Below are positions 26,107 through 34,313 of a DNA stretch of 64,000 nucleotides, piece after piece (the stretch's first letter is position 1; every line of letters begins with the position of its first letter). Both the position numbers and the translations under genes were made by a program. The notes under the pieces were generated by a model. It did no database searches, was not told the origin of the DNA, and saw only the letters and a list, made by a program, of their open reading frames with translations. The stretch is from Roseburia sp. CAG:10041_57 (GTDB lineage Bacteria; Bacillota; Clostridia; Lachnospirales; Lachnospiraceae), in the NCBI GenBank assembly GCA_001916965.1, contig MNTL01000003.1, positions 97,341 to 161,340 of the forward strand, given 5' to 3'.

Positions 26107-26835
26107 ATGAGGAAAATTTTTTGGGCATCAGATTCAACAGTTCAGACTAATAAGTTTATGACCTACCCACAGACTGGCATAGGACAGGTATTTTCCTTGT
26201 ATACAAAAGACGATGTAACGGTAGTAAATTATGCCAAAAATGGAAGAAGTACCAAGAGCTTTATTGACGAAGGCAGACTTCAGAGGATTGATGAAGAAAT
26301 CGGTGCAGGAGATTTCCTGTTTATCCAGTTCGGACATAATGATGAGAAGAGTCAGGACCCTGCTAGATATACAGAGCCTTTTTCCACATTTATGGAGAAT
26401 CTGGAGATTTTTATCAACGTGGCAAGGAAGCATGGTGCTTACCCTGTATTGATTACACCTTTGGAACGCAGATGTTTTGTGGATGATAAGCACCTTGGCA
26501 TAGGTGCCCATTCTGACTATGTAGCAGCTATGAAGCAGACAGCAGAGAAATGTAATGTTCCGCTGGCAGACCTCTACAGCATGAGCCGTACGGAGTTAAA
26601 GAAGGCTGGTGAAATGGGCAGCCGTAAGTGGTTTATGTATTTCTCCAAGGGAGAGTACAAGAACTATCCTGATGGCAAGACCGATAATACACATCTTCGT
26701 TATGATGGGGCAGTATTGTTTGCCGGACTGATTGCAAAAGGCTTGCAGGAAGCTGGCGGTGTCTATGCAGATCTTCTCGTAGAAGAAGAGACATTGAATG
26801 AAAAAGAAATAGGTTATCGTACAGAGAAGGGATGA
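26107..26835 (+). CDS. SGNH-type rhamnogalacturonan acetylesterase
   Basis: 242 residues without a signal peptide, so cytoplasmic. Block I SDSTVQ carries the nucleophile Ser of SGNH hydrolases, NYAKNGRSTKSF block II, FIQFGHNDEK block III (Asn), and DNTHLRYDGA block V (Asp-x-x-His). The pattern fits RhgT/YesT-type enzymes that remove acetyl groups from galacturonate residues of rhamnogalacturonan I. AAAGGAG before the ATG. It follows the permeases by 58 bases and ends in a terminator, closing the uptake operon; acetyl removal inside the cell implies that acetylated oligosaccharides are imported. Confidence 0.88.
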   Translation: MRKIFWASDSTVQTNKFMTYPQTGIGQVFSLYTKDDVTVVNYAKNGRSTKSFIDEGRLQRIDEEIGAGDFLFIQFGHNDEKSQDPARYTEPFSTFMENLEIFINVARKHGAYPVLITPLERRCFVDDKHLGIGAHSDYVAAMKQTAEKCNVPLADLYSMSRTELKKAGEMGSRKWFMYFSKGEYKNYPDGKTDNTHLRYDGAVLFAGLIAKGLQEAGGVYADLLVEEETLNEKEIGYRTEKG

Positions 26836-26860
26836 TGTGCTTGCACATCATCCCTTCTTA
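26827..26860 (+). terminator. Intrinsic terminator of the pectin-uptake operon
   Basis: AAGGGATGATGTGC (26827-26840) and GCACATCATCCCTT (26843-26856) form a perfect 14-bp stem, followed by CTTATTTTAT. The 5' arm contains the stop codon of the acetylesterase gene. Confidence 0.85.
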
Positions 26861-26913
26861 TTTTATACTGTAGTTAGTGTGAAATATACCATGTAAGGAA
26901 TTGGAGGAAGAGC

Positions 26914-27690
26914 ATGTCAGGTAAGAAGAAAGAAACTACTGTTGTAGTGAGTCAAACGGAAATTGCAACGGACATTTATGATATGTGGATAGCAACGGAT
27001 TTAAGTCTGCAGGCGAAGCCGGGGCAGTTTATCAGTGTATATACACAGGATAGATCAACGTTATTGCCACGCCCCATCAGTATCTGTGAGGTAGATAGGG
27101 AGAATCGCAGAATTCGGATTGTATACAGAGTAGCAGGTAAGGGCACCGCAGAATTCTCAGGATATCATGCAGGAGCACCGATTGATATTTTAGGTACACT
27201 GGGCAATGGCTTCCCTCTTGAAGCTGCCAAAAGCAAAAAAGCTTTCTTAATGGGAGGTGGTATTGGAATCCCTCCTATGCTTGAATTGGCTAAGGAGCTG
27301 GATTGTGAGAAGGATATTATTGCAGGTTATCGTAATTCTGAATTATTCCTGGCAGACGAATTGAAGCAATATGGTAATCTGTATGTGGCAACGGAAGATG
27401 GCAGTGAGGGAACTAAGGGCAATGTCATGAATGCAATTGCAGAGAATAATTTAAAAGCAGATGTTATTTTTGCATGTGGACCTATGCCAATGCTTCGTGC
27501 AATTAAGAAATATGCACAGGAGCAGAATATTCCAGCCTATATTTCCCTGGAAGAGAGAATGGCATGTGGCGTAGGCGCCTGTCTTGGCTGCGTAGTGAAG
27601 ACCAAAAACGTAGACGCACATTCCCATGTGAAGAATGCAAGAATCTGTACGGATGGCCCCGTATATCTGGCAAGTGAGGTGGATATCTGA
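26914..27690 (+). CDS. pyrK: Dihydroorotate dehydrogenase electron-transfer subunit
   Basis: 258 residues. PyrK passes electrons from PyrD to NAD+ through FAD and a [2Fe-2S] cluster. LLPRPISI is the FAD-binding motif, GGGIGIPPMLELA the NAD-binding glycine loop, FACGPMPMLRA the C-terminal nucleotide motif, and MACGVGACLGC with a later Cys in ARICTDGP the iron-sulphur ligands. GGAGGAAGAGC precedes the ATG. Stop and pyrD start overlap by one base, so the two are translationally coupled. Confidence 0.95.
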   Translation: MSGKKKETTVVVSQTEIATDIYDMWIATDLSLQAKPGQFISVYTQDRSTLLPRPISICEVDRENRRIRIVYRVAGKGTAEFSGYHAGAPIDILGTLGNGFPLEAAKSKKAFLMGGGIGIPPMLELAKELDCEKDIIAGYRNSELFLADELKQYGNLYVATEDGSEGTKGNVMNAIAENNLKADVIFACGPMPMLRAIKKYAQEQNIPAYISLEERMACGVGACLGCVVKTKNVDAHSHVKNARICTDGPVYLASEVDI

Positions 27691-28595
27691 TGAAAAATAC
27701 AAAAGTTACGATTGCAGGTGTAGAATTTAAGAATCCTGTTATGACAGCATCGGGAACATTTGGTTCCGGTATGGAATACTCTGAATTTGTAGATCTGAAT
27801 TGTCTGGGCGCAGTTGTGACCAAGGGCGTAGCCAATGTTCCCTGGGAAGGGAATCCTACTCCACGAGTGATGGAGACATATGGCGGTATGCTCAATGCAA
27901 TAGGATTACAGAATCCGGGAATTGATGTCTTTATTGAAAGAGACATTCCATTCTTAAAACAGTTCGATACCAAAATTATTGTGAATGTATGTGGACGAAC
28001 AGTAGAAGATTATATAGAGGTTGTGGAAAAGCTGGGGGATCAGCCGGTTGATATGCTGGAGATCAACGTGTCCTGTCCTAATGTAAGTCATGGCGGCATT
28101 GCCTTTGGACAGAATCCTGATTGTCTCTATGATATTACGAAGCAGATCAAAGCCAAGGCAAAACAGCCCATTATTATGAAGCTTTCGCCTAATGTAACAG
28201 ACATTACAGAGATGGCAAGGGCGGCTGAGTCAGCAGGAAGTGATGCCCTTTCACTGATCAATACTATTACAGGTATGAAGATAGATATCCATAAGAGAGC
28301 GTTTGCACTGGCAAATAAGACAGGTGGTCTCTCAGGCCCTGCTATTAAGCCTGTGGCAGTTCGTATGGTCTATCAGGCAGCGCAGGCAGTAAAGATTCCT
28401 ATTATTGGTATGGGAGGTATTGCCAACGCAGAAGATGCCATTGAATTCATGCTGGCAGGAGCGACCGGCGTTGCTGTAGGCGCTATGAATTTTGTAAATC
28501 CTTATACAACTGCTGAAGTTGTGAAAGGAATAGAAGAGTACATGGAGCGTTACCATGTGGAGAATCTGACAGAACTGGTCGGTGCAGTCAGATAA
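27690..28595 (+). CDS. pyrD: Dihydroorotate dehydrogenase B catalytic subunit
   Basis: 301 residues, class 1B FMN enzyme oxidising dihydroorotate to orotate. GTFGSGMEYSEF and NAIGLQNPG bind FMN and substrate; NVSCPNVSHGG holds the catalytic Cys; MKLSPNVTDI, SLINTI, and GMGGIANAEDAIEFMLAGA are the family's phosphate-binding region. Length is normal. Forms a heterotetramer with PyrK encoded just upstream. A terminator follows. Confidence 0.95.
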   Translation: MKNTKVTIAGVEFKNPVMTASGTFGSGMEYSEFVDLNCLGAVVTKGVANVPWEGNPTPRVMETYGGMLNAIGLQNPGIDVFIERDIPFLKQFDTKIIVNVCGRTVEDYIEVVEKLGDQPVDMLEINVSCPNVSHGGIAFGQNPDCLYDITKQIKAKAKQPIIMKLSPNVTDITEMARAAESAGSDALSLINTITGMKIDIHKRAFALANKTGGLSGPAIKPVAVRMVYQAAQAVKIPIIGMGGIANAEDAIEFMLAGATGVAVGAMNFVNPYTTAEVVKGIEEYMERYHVENLTELVGAVR

Positions 28596-28614
28596 TACGC
28601 ATAATACGCATATT

Positions 28615-28669
28615 AAGACCTTTCGAAGAATAGAATGTGATAAGTCAGGATTCTTCGAGAGGTCTTTTT
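28615..28669 (+). terminator. Terminator after pyrD, overlapping the sipL ribosome binding site
   Basis: AAGACCTTTCGAAGAAT (28615-28631) pairs with ATTCTTCGAGAGGTCTT (28650-28666), one mismatch, followed by U-rich TTTTTAAA. GAGAGG (28657-28662), inside the 3' arm, is also the only ribosome-site candidate for the next gene, whose ATG is at 28674. Confidence 0.8.
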
Positions 28670-28673
28670 AAAT

Positions 28674-30272
28674 ATGGAACTTGTGAAAAAGAATATACAT
28701 ACAGAACGGATCAAGGCAAAGGCATTATTGCAGATTCCGCTGGAAGAGGATATTAATGTATCGGACAGCAGACCGGATGTTGGCAAGCCTGTATTTACCA
28801 GAGGAAAAATCAAGGTAGATGAAGTAAAGTCCGGAACCAATAAGGTCTGGGTAAAAGGCAGACTTGTGTATCAGATTTTATATCTTGCAGAAGGAAAAGA
28901 ATCCGGGCTTGCCGGGATGGAGGGTGAACTGCCCTTCATGGAAGAAATCTACATGGATATGGTGGAAAGCACAGACAGGGCTATCTGTAACACCAATCTG
29001 GAAGATATGAGAGTGAATCTTATCAATTCACGAAAGCTGAGTATTCAGGCTGTAATCAGTCTTATGCCCAGAGTAGAAGAGAATACCCAGGAAGAAGTAT
29101 GCGTGGACTTGAATGGAGCAGAGAAGGAGCAGGCAAAAGGTGGAAAAGAGCTGGAATACCGCAAGAAGCCGCTGGACTATCTGGAAACAGCAGTAAGTAA
29201 GCGGGATCTGTTTCGAATCCACGAAGAAAACAAGTTGCCAGCAGGATTACCGGCAGTGGGAACGGTTATCTGGAGAAGTACGGCAATTCAACATGTAAAT
29301 TTTAAGCCACTTTCGGGAAAGATTGCAGTAGGTGGTGAACTGTCTCTTTTCCTTATATATAAAGAGGATATCAGTGGCAGGACAAATTGGTATGAAACAA
29401 CGATGCCCTTTAGCGGAAACATTGAATGTCAGGGCTGTGAAGAGATGATGACAGCGGACATTGCATATGAAGTAGGGCATGAGGAGATTACCGTACGGGA
29501 AGACAGCGATGGCGAAGCCAGAATGCTTGGAGTGGAGCTGGCACTGGAACTGGAAATCAAGCTTTTGCAGAAGGAGTCCTCCCCTATCGTAGCTGACGTC
29601 TATGGGGTAAGCTGTGAAGTGGCTGCGATCTCCAGTCCGAAGAAGTTCAGACAGCTGCAACAGGATGCCTATCTGGAAGAGAAACTGACCGGCACGGTAA
29701 AGCCGGATGGAATTGATACAAAAATATTACAGATATGCCATAGTGAAGCAAAGCCTGAGATTGAGAACTGTATCTTCGGAGATGATGAGATAGAGATCAG
29801 GGGAAGTGCCGAAGTACAGGTCTTATATCTGAATAATGAAGATGGTAATAATTTCGCCATGGCTGAGAGCAGACTTCCATTTACCATAACCAGGAAGTTA
29901 TCAGGACTCCGCAAGGATATGGAGTATAATATAGAGAACTGTTCTCTGAAACCACAGCTGGAACAGCTGCATGTGGTTATGAAGGATGGGGAAAGGATAG
30001 AATGGCAGGCTGTATTGACCCTGCATCTGATGCTCTACGGTGAGGCACAGGAAGAGATTCTGACTGATCTGAAGATTACAGAGCTGGACAGTTCCAAATT
30101 GGAGAAGCTTCCTGGTTTTGCCATATATTTTGTAAAAGAAGGAGATACACTCTGGCAGATAGGAAGAAAATATTATGTCAGCGTAGATAAAATTAAGGAA
30201 GTCAATCAGCTTACCAGTGAAGATATTGCGCCGGGAGATAAGCTGCTGATTGTAAAATCCGGGGAAATATAA
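28674..30272 (+). CDS. sipL: SipL/SpoVID-like spore coat assembly protein (DUF3794 repeats + LysM)
   Basis: 532 residues. Three or so SPOCS/DUF3794 beta domains (about 30-160, 170-300, 340-460; repeated blocks such as LPFMEEIYMDM and MPFSGNIECQG) are followed by a C-terminal LysM domain (about 482-530: FVKEGDTLWQIGRKYYVS, NQLTSEDIAPGDKLLIV). This order is that of SipL, which tethers the coat to SpoIVA on the forespore in Clostridioides and takes the place of SpoVID. No signal peptide, as expected for a mother-cell cytosolic protein. The ATG at 28674 sits close behind a terminator. I found no convincing sigma-E promoter by eye. Confidence 0.85.
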   Translation: MELVKKNIHTERIKAKALLQIPLEEDINVSDSRPDVGKPVFTRGKIKVDEVKSGTNKVWVKGRLVYQILYLAEGKESGLAGMEGELPFMEEIYMDMVESTDRAICNTNLEDMRVNLINSRKLSIQAVISLMPRVEENTQEEVCVDLNGAEKEQAKGGKELEYRKKPLDYLETAVSKRDLFRIHEENKLPAGLPAVGTVIWRSTAIQHVNFKPLSGKIAVGGELSLFLIYKEDISGRTNWYETTMPFSGNIECQGCEEMMTADIAYEVGHEEITVREDSDGEARMLGVELALELEIKLLQKESSPIVADVYGVSCEVAAISSPKKFRQLQQDAYLEEKLTGTVKPDGIDTKILQICHSEAKPEIENCIFGDDEIEIRGSAEVQVLYLNNEDGNNFAMAESRLPFTITRKLSGLRKDMEYNIENCSLKPQLEQLHVVMKDGERIEWQAVLTLHLMLYGEAQEEILTDLKITELDSSKLEKLPGFAIYFVKEGDTLWQIGRKYYVSVDKIKEVNQLTSEDIAPGDKLLIVKSGEI

Positions 30273-30300
30273 AGAACGGGGCTTTGAACAGCCCCGTTCT
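30273..30300. terminator. Bidirectional terminator between sipL and convergent gene
   Basis: AGAACGGGGCT (30273-30283) pairs with AGCCCCGTTCT (30290-30300). A short U run follows on both strands (TGTTGG right; TTTATATTT left on the minus strand). Confidence 0.85.
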
Positions 30301-30316
30301 TGTTGGTGGTATTTGA

Positions 30317-31000
30317 TTAAGCTAACGGATTAGCGGTATCTTCTGTTGTTGTATTGTCTTTGATGATGACCTTGCCATCGCTGTCGGATTTTTCTTCTTT
30401 TTTGGAAGAGATGGAATCGAATTTCTTCATGACAGCATCATAAGTTCTCTGGGAAATATCAGGAAGTTTGCCGCCCCACTGTTTCTCAGCCTGCTTATAG
30501 CCTTTGACAAATGCATCACGCATTTTCTCCAGAGCCTTGCTGTCGTCACCTGCCAATGCTGTGGCAAAGGAAACGATACGGTCTGAGGTCTGCTCAACGC
30601 CCCAGTATCCATCTTCTGCGATATCCTTCTGGGCTTTTGCTTTGGTCTCGGCATCTACAGTAAAATCTCCTTTTGCAAGGAACTTCCAGATATCTGTAGC
30701 CTGTCCAAAGGTAGCAGCCTGCTTGGACATCATATTTTTTACAAGATCAGTAAGCTGAGTCTGGCGCTTCTCCTGATCGGCTTTTAGCTGTTCTACAATT
30801 GTTTTTCTGTCATCTTCACTGAGTTTGCTCTTATCATAGACAGCAGCTGTATCATCCTGCTTTGGAGTGGTGGCTGTTGCCTGATCTGTATTGTTATCTT
30901 TTGTTTGTGTACTGTCGGTTTTCGCAGCTGTATCAGTTTTCACGTTTTTGATATCAGATACAGCAGCTGACATTGTGTTAGTAAGTCCGTTTACATCCAT
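30317..31000 (-). CDS. Conserved protein of unknown function (DUF5610-like C-terminal region)
   Basis: 227 residues from the ATG at 31000, which has AGAAAGG (31014-31020) 13 bases upstream; an ORF extension to 31105 has no ribosome site. No signal peptide or TM helix. Residues 1-75 are Thr/Asp/Lys-rich and probably disordered; a charged helix follows (LSEDDRKTIVEQLKADQEKR); residues 125-205 contain ISDRIVSFATALAGDD-like and MRDAFVKGYKQAEKQWGGKLP-like blocks ending in TYDAVMKKFD, which recalls the DUF5610 domain (from memory, unverified). It is probably a soluble cytoplasmic protein; related proteins occur in motile bacteria. Function unknown. Confidence 0.6.
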   Translation of the reverse strand: MDVNGLTNTMSAAVSDIKNVKTDTAAKTDSTQTKDNNTDQATATTPKQDDTAAVYDKSKLSEDDRKTIVEQLKADQEKRQTQLTDLVKNMMSKQAATFGQATDIWKFLAKGDFTVDAETKAKAQKDIAEDGYWGVEQTSDRIVSFATALAGDDSKALEKMRDAFVKGYKQAEKQWGGKLPDISQRTYDAVMKKFDSISSKKEEKSDSDGKVIIKDNTTTEDTANPLA

Positions 31001-31164
31001 AATTATAACCATTCCTTTCTGTAGCCTGCAGACCTTGAACTGCGGGCACAAATCTGTGTGAAATATTTCACACTGCATCCATGCATTACTGTGAAACAGA
31101 TACATTAACTCTCATCTTATATATCGACAGGCCTGTAAGAAAACTTAATAGTAAATGATGGATA

Positions 31165-31193
31165 TTGACGAATCTTTAGAAATTGTATATAAT
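31165..31193 (+). promoter_or_regulatory. Sigma-A promoter of the ispE operon
   Basis: TTGACG (31165-31170), 17-base spacer, TATAAT (31188-31193). Near-consensus vegetative promoter 80 bases before ispE. Confidence 0.8.
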
Positions 31194-31209
31194 CGAATAC
31201 AAAATGTAT

Positions 31210-31250
31210 ATTGTACTGAATGAAGTACAATGATTACGGTAACGTACAAT
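31210..31250 (+). promoter_or_regulatory. GTACAAT half-site cluster, candidate operator
   Basis: ATTGTACT (31210-31217) and AGTACAAT (31224-31231) form an exact 8-bp inverted repeat, and GTACAAT appears again at 31244-31250. The sites lie between the promoter and ispE, in the operon that also encodes a GntR regulator, so autoregulation is possible. Confidence 0.45.
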
Positions 31251-31272
31251 GCAGCACATGGAAGGAAGAAAC

Positions 31273-32148
31273 ATGGATAAATTGAAATATAAGGCAAGAG
31301 CCAAGGTGAATTTAGGACTGGATGTATGTGGACGTCTGCCCAATGGGTATCATAAAGTGAAAATGATCATGCAGGCAATTGATCTGTATGATGAGCTGGA
31401 ATTCAACAAACGTAAAGATCCGGATATTATTTTATCCGTAGACAGTAAAGATCCCTTGGGAGATATTGGAAATAACCTTATATTTCGTGCAGCAAAACTG
31501 ATGAAAGAGTATTATTCCATCAAAGAAGGAATAGAGATTCATCTAAAGAAGCATATTCCCGTAGCAGCAGGAATGGCTGGCGGAAGTACAGATGCCGCTG
31601 CTACCATGCTGGCAATGAACGAGCTTTTTGAACTGGGACAGACCAGGGAACAGCTGATGGAGCAGGCATTGCGTCTGGGTGCGGATATTCCATTCTGTAT
31701 TCAGGGAGGAACAGCACTGGCAGAAGGAATCGGGGAGAAGCTTACCGAACTGCCAGCACCGCCCAAGGCATCTATTCTGGTTGCCAAACCTCCTATTATG
31801 GTATCAACCAAAGAGGTGTACCAGAGCCTAAAGGCAGATGAACTGAGCAGCCATCCTGATATTGATGGGATGATAGAGGCATTGAAGCAGGGAAGTCTGC
31901 AGGGAATTACAGACAGAATGGATAATGTACTGGAAACCGTTACTGTAGAGCAGTTTCCTGTTATTGCGCAGATCAAGGACTTCATGAAAGAACATGGAGC
32001 GATGAATGCGTTAATGAGCGGAAGCGGACCTACTGTATTTGGTATATATAAAGAGGAACAGGAGGCATTGGCCGCAGAGAAGGCATTGAGAGAGATGGGA
32101 CTGGCCAAGCAGATCAAAGTAACACAGTTTTACAATGGGGAAAGGTAG
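31273..32148 (+). CDS. ispE: 4-diphosphocytidyl-2-C-methyl-D-erythritol kinase
   Basis: 291 residues. GHMP kinase that phosphorylates CDP-methylerythritol in the non-mevalonate isoprenoid pathway. ARAKVNLGLDV carries the active-site Lys, PVAAGMAGGSTDAAAT the ATP-binding glycine loop with the conserved Asp, and NALMSGSGPTVFGIY the third GHMP motif. The start at 31273 (MDKLKYKARAKVNL) has AAGGA six bases upstream; the longer reading from 31249 lacks a site. First gene of an operon with gntR eight bases downstream. Confidence 0.95.
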   Translation: MDKLKYKARAKVNLGLDVCGRLPNGYHKVKMIMQAIDLYDELEFNKRKDPDIILSVDSKDPLGDIGNNLIFRAAKLMKEYYSIKEGIEIHLKKHIPVAAGMAGGSTDAAATMLAMNELFELGQTREQLMEQALRLGADIPFCIQGGTALAEGIGEKLTELPAPPKASILVAKPPIMVSTKEVYQSLKADELSSHPDIDGMIEALKQGSLQGITDRMDNVLETVTVEQFPVIAQIKDFMKEHGAMNALMSGSGPTVFGIYKEEQEALAAEKALREMGLAKQIKVTQFYNGER

Positions 32149-32156
32149 GGCAGTAT

Positions 32157-32843
32157 ATGAGCGATGCATTTCAGGTAAATGGAACGGACGAGTATTTACC
32201 GTTAAGAGATGTAGTTTTTAATACCCTCAGACAGGCGATTCTTACGGGTGAAATGAAGCCGGGCGAGAGACTGATGGAGATTCATCTGGCAAATAAGCTT
32301 GGAGTCAGCAGAACACCAATCAGAGAAGCAATCCGTAAGCTGGAGCTTGAGGGTCTTGTAGTAATGATACCAAGACGAGGTGCAGAGGTTGCACAGATCA
32401 CATGGAAGAATCTCAAGGATGTACTGGAGGTAAGAAGGGCACTGGACGTCCTGGCAGTTGAGCTTGCCTGTGACCGTATGCGGCAGGAGGAGCTGACAGA
32501 GCTTGGCAAGGCATGTACAGAGTTCAAGGAAGCGACCAGGACACAGGATTGGCGTAAGATTGCAGCGGCAGATGTGCGCCTTCATGATATTATTGTCAGA
32601 TCAACAAGAAATGACCGTCTGATTCAGCTGGTCAATAATCTGGCTGAGCAGATGTATCGTTACCGCTTTGAATATATTAAGGATGCTACGCAGTATGAGC
32701 GTCTTATCCAGGAGCATAATGATATATATGAGAGCATTATGCGCAAGGATAAGGAAACTGCAGCCAGAGTCGTGACCCGCCATGTGGACAACCAGGAGGA
32801 AGCCATCACCAGACAGCTTCAGCTGGGAAAAGATAAACAATAG
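32157..32843 (+). CDS. GntR-family regulator (FadR/FCD subfamily)
   Basis: 228 residues. N-terminal winged helix (GEMKPGERLMEIHLANKLGVSRTPIREAIRKLELEGLV) and C-terminal all-helical FCD domain (LEVRRALDVLAVELA through HVDNQEEAI), which in relatives binds metal and small carboxylates or sugars. Metal-site His residues are visible in RLHDIIVRSTRN and in ARVVTRHVDN. GGAAAGG lies 11 bases before the ATG. Sits between ispE and two small genes in one transcript. Target unknown; a palindromic half-site cluster before ispE may be its operator. Confidence 0.9.
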   Translation: MSDAFQVNGTDEYLPLRDVVFNTLRQAILTGEMKPGERLMEIHLANKLGVSRTPIREAIRKLELEGLVVMIPRRGAEVAQITWKNLKDVLEVRRALDVLAVELACDRMRQEELTELGKACTEFKEATRTQDWRKIAAADVRLHDIIVRSTRNDRLIQLVNNLAEQMYRYRFEYIKDATQYERLIQEHNDIYESIMRKDKETAARVVTRHVDNQEEAITRQLQLGKDKQ

Positions 32844-32899
32844 TGGAATAAAAGCCATCAGAACAGTCCATACTGATATCAGTAAATGGAGGTATGGAT

Positions 32900-33151
32900 A
32901 TGAAATGGAGCAGGATATGGAGACAGTGGTTCATGATGGCTGGAATACTGCTGTGGATCGGTATATTGGGACCGGAGATATATGTAGAACAGGGAACCGG
33001 ATGTCTGACAGACGAGAATGGCAGGGCTTTGACCAAAGAAGAGACAGAACAGCTGCTGGAAGAATGGTTCTATACAGAGGAAAAAGACAGAGAGCCCCAG
33101 CATGAGATCGTATACAGAAGCTTGCTGGCAGAGTGGCTGGAGAAGAGATAG
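32900..33151 (+). CDS. Small single-pass membrane protein, unknown
   Basis: 83 residues from the ATG at 32900, with GGAGG at 32888-32892 seven bases before (the ATG at 32894 is too close to it). A TM helix near the N-terminus (FMMAGILLWIGILGPEIYV) is followed by an acidic, Glu-rich soluble tail (TKEETEQLLEEWFYTEEKDRE). Net topology suggests a membrane-anchored cytoplasmic or external tail, too short to name. It lies 56 bases after gntR and shares the transcript with the DUF1934 gene. Confidence 0.6.
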   Translation: MKWSRIWRQWFMMAGILLWIGILGPEIYVEQGTGCLTDENGRALTKEETEQLLEEWFYTEEKDREPQHEIVYRSLLAEWLEKR

Positions 33152-33168
33152 AAAGGTGTGATTGCAGT

Positions 33169-33615
33169 ATGACAAAAGATGTATTGCTGTGCATACAGGG
33201 ACTGCAGTTTGAAGAAGAAGCACAAAATGATGAAGAACTGGATAAGATTGAAACGATCTGTGCCGGTGAATACTATTACAGAAACAATGCCCACTACATT
33301 CTGTATGAAGAACTGGTAGAGGGAATGGAAGAGCCCATTAAGAATATGATAAAAGTCAGGGGGGACGAATTTTCTCTGACCAAGCGTGGTGGAGTCAACG
33401 TACAGATGATTTTTACCCAGGGTAAGAAAACCATTACAGAATATGCCACGCCAATGGGGGGGATCCTGATAGGGCTGGATACCTCCAAAGTAGAAGTAGC
33501 AGAAGAGACGCAGGATAAGCTTCGCATACATATTGATTATACGCTGGAAGCGAATTACCAGTATATAGCGGACTGTCATATTGAAGTAGTGGTTACTGCA
33601 AACAGTGATAAATAA
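33169..33615 (+). CDS. DUF1934 family protein (YwiB-like)
   Basis: 148 residues, start at 33169 (MTKDVLLCIQGLQ) supported by AGAAAGG at 33150-33156, 12 bases upstream, rather than the ORF start at 33133. Beta-rich, small, soluble, lipocalin-like family common in Firmicutes (QGKKTITEYATPMGGILIG, LRIHIDYTLEAN). Function not established. Last gene of the ispE operon and followed by a strong terminator. Confidence 0.8.
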   Translation: MTKDVLLCIQGLQFEEEAQNDEELDKIETICAGEYYYRNNAHYILYEELVEGMEEPIKNMIKVRGDEFSLTKRGGVNVQMIFTQGKKTITEYATPMGGILIGLDTSKVEVAEETQDKLRIHIDYTLEANYQYIADCHIEVVVTANSDK

Positions 33616-33656
33616 AAAAGGAAAGCATCGGGAGAACCGATCTGCTTTCCTTTTTT
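33614..33656 (+). terminator. Intrinsic terminator of the ispE operon
   Basis: AAAAAAGGAAAGC (33614-33626) with GCTTTCCTTTTTT (33644-33656) and an inner TCGG/CCGA stem. It ends six bases before the convergent gene, so it may serve both strands. Confidence 0.85.
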
Positions 33657-33661
33657 ATTGT

Positions 33662-34138
33662 TTACTTTAATGGTTTCGCACCTGCTTTTTCCTGCATTTT
33701 CTCAACCCATGCCTTGAACTTGCCCTTCTTCTTGCCGGTAGGCTGATTCAGGCTGCCACGGATACCCTTCACATCAGTGATGTAAATACCGCTTATAGTT
33801 GCCTTCACTTCCTTCTTAACCGGAACCGTATCAAAGATGGATGCATCACAGATCAAAGACATAATCTGTGGGCCGACTTTAGCTTTTACAATGGGGAATT
33901 TCGCTCTCCTTAAATATTTGGGCGTTTGTTCCATGACCATTGCTGGAAGACCGGAATCTTTTAACCGCAACTTCTTCTTATCGATAATCAGCATCGTTAC
34001 GGTCTGCTTGGCTGCCTCTATCTGAGCCTGTTGTTCTGCCTGCTTCTTCTGGGCTTTACGTCCAAGAAAATACAGGATTGCAATGACTGCTACCAGAACG
34101 ACCAAAACAATTAAAATAACTTTTAAAACCGGACTCAT
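33662..34138 (-). CDS. Membrane-anchored protein of unknown function
   Basis: 158 residues: N-terminal TM helix (VILIVLVVLVAVIAILYFLG), a basic, Gln/Lys-rich hinge, and a cytoplasmic-type beta-rich domain (VTMLIIDKKKLRLKDSGLP, KAKVGPQIMSLICDASIFDTVP, KATISGIYITDVKG). It ends in a very basic tail. AGGAGG eight bases before the ATG. The layout recalls a small membrane scaffold, but I recognise no named family. Divergent from the PPIase lipoprotein gene, 175 bases apart. Confidence 0.65.
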   Translation of the reverse strand: MSPVLKVILIVLVVLVAVIAILYFLGRKAQKKQAEQQAQIEAAKQTVTMLIIDKKKLRLKDSGLPAMVMEQTPKYLRRAKFPIVKAKVGPQIMSLICDASIFDTVPVKKEVKATISGIYITDVKGIRGSLNQPTGKKKGKFKAWVEKMQEKAGAKPLK

Positions 34139-34313
34139 AAATTGACCTCCTACCAGTCAGTGAATCAATTCACTGCAATCACTTTGAATTTTATCATTAA
34201 ATATGCAAAAGTGCAAGGAGATTCCCTTTTCAACAGCGGGTTTTTGTGATATAAATGAGTTGTTATATCTTTTTTTGAGGGTATTACTATATATAAGGAT
34301 TGGAGTTATTATA

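Noticed and set aside
33070..33579. 169-codon minus-strand ORF opposite the DUF1934 gene
   Set aside because: Shadow of a gene with good ribosome site and family match; low-complexity Phe/Tyr-rich translation.
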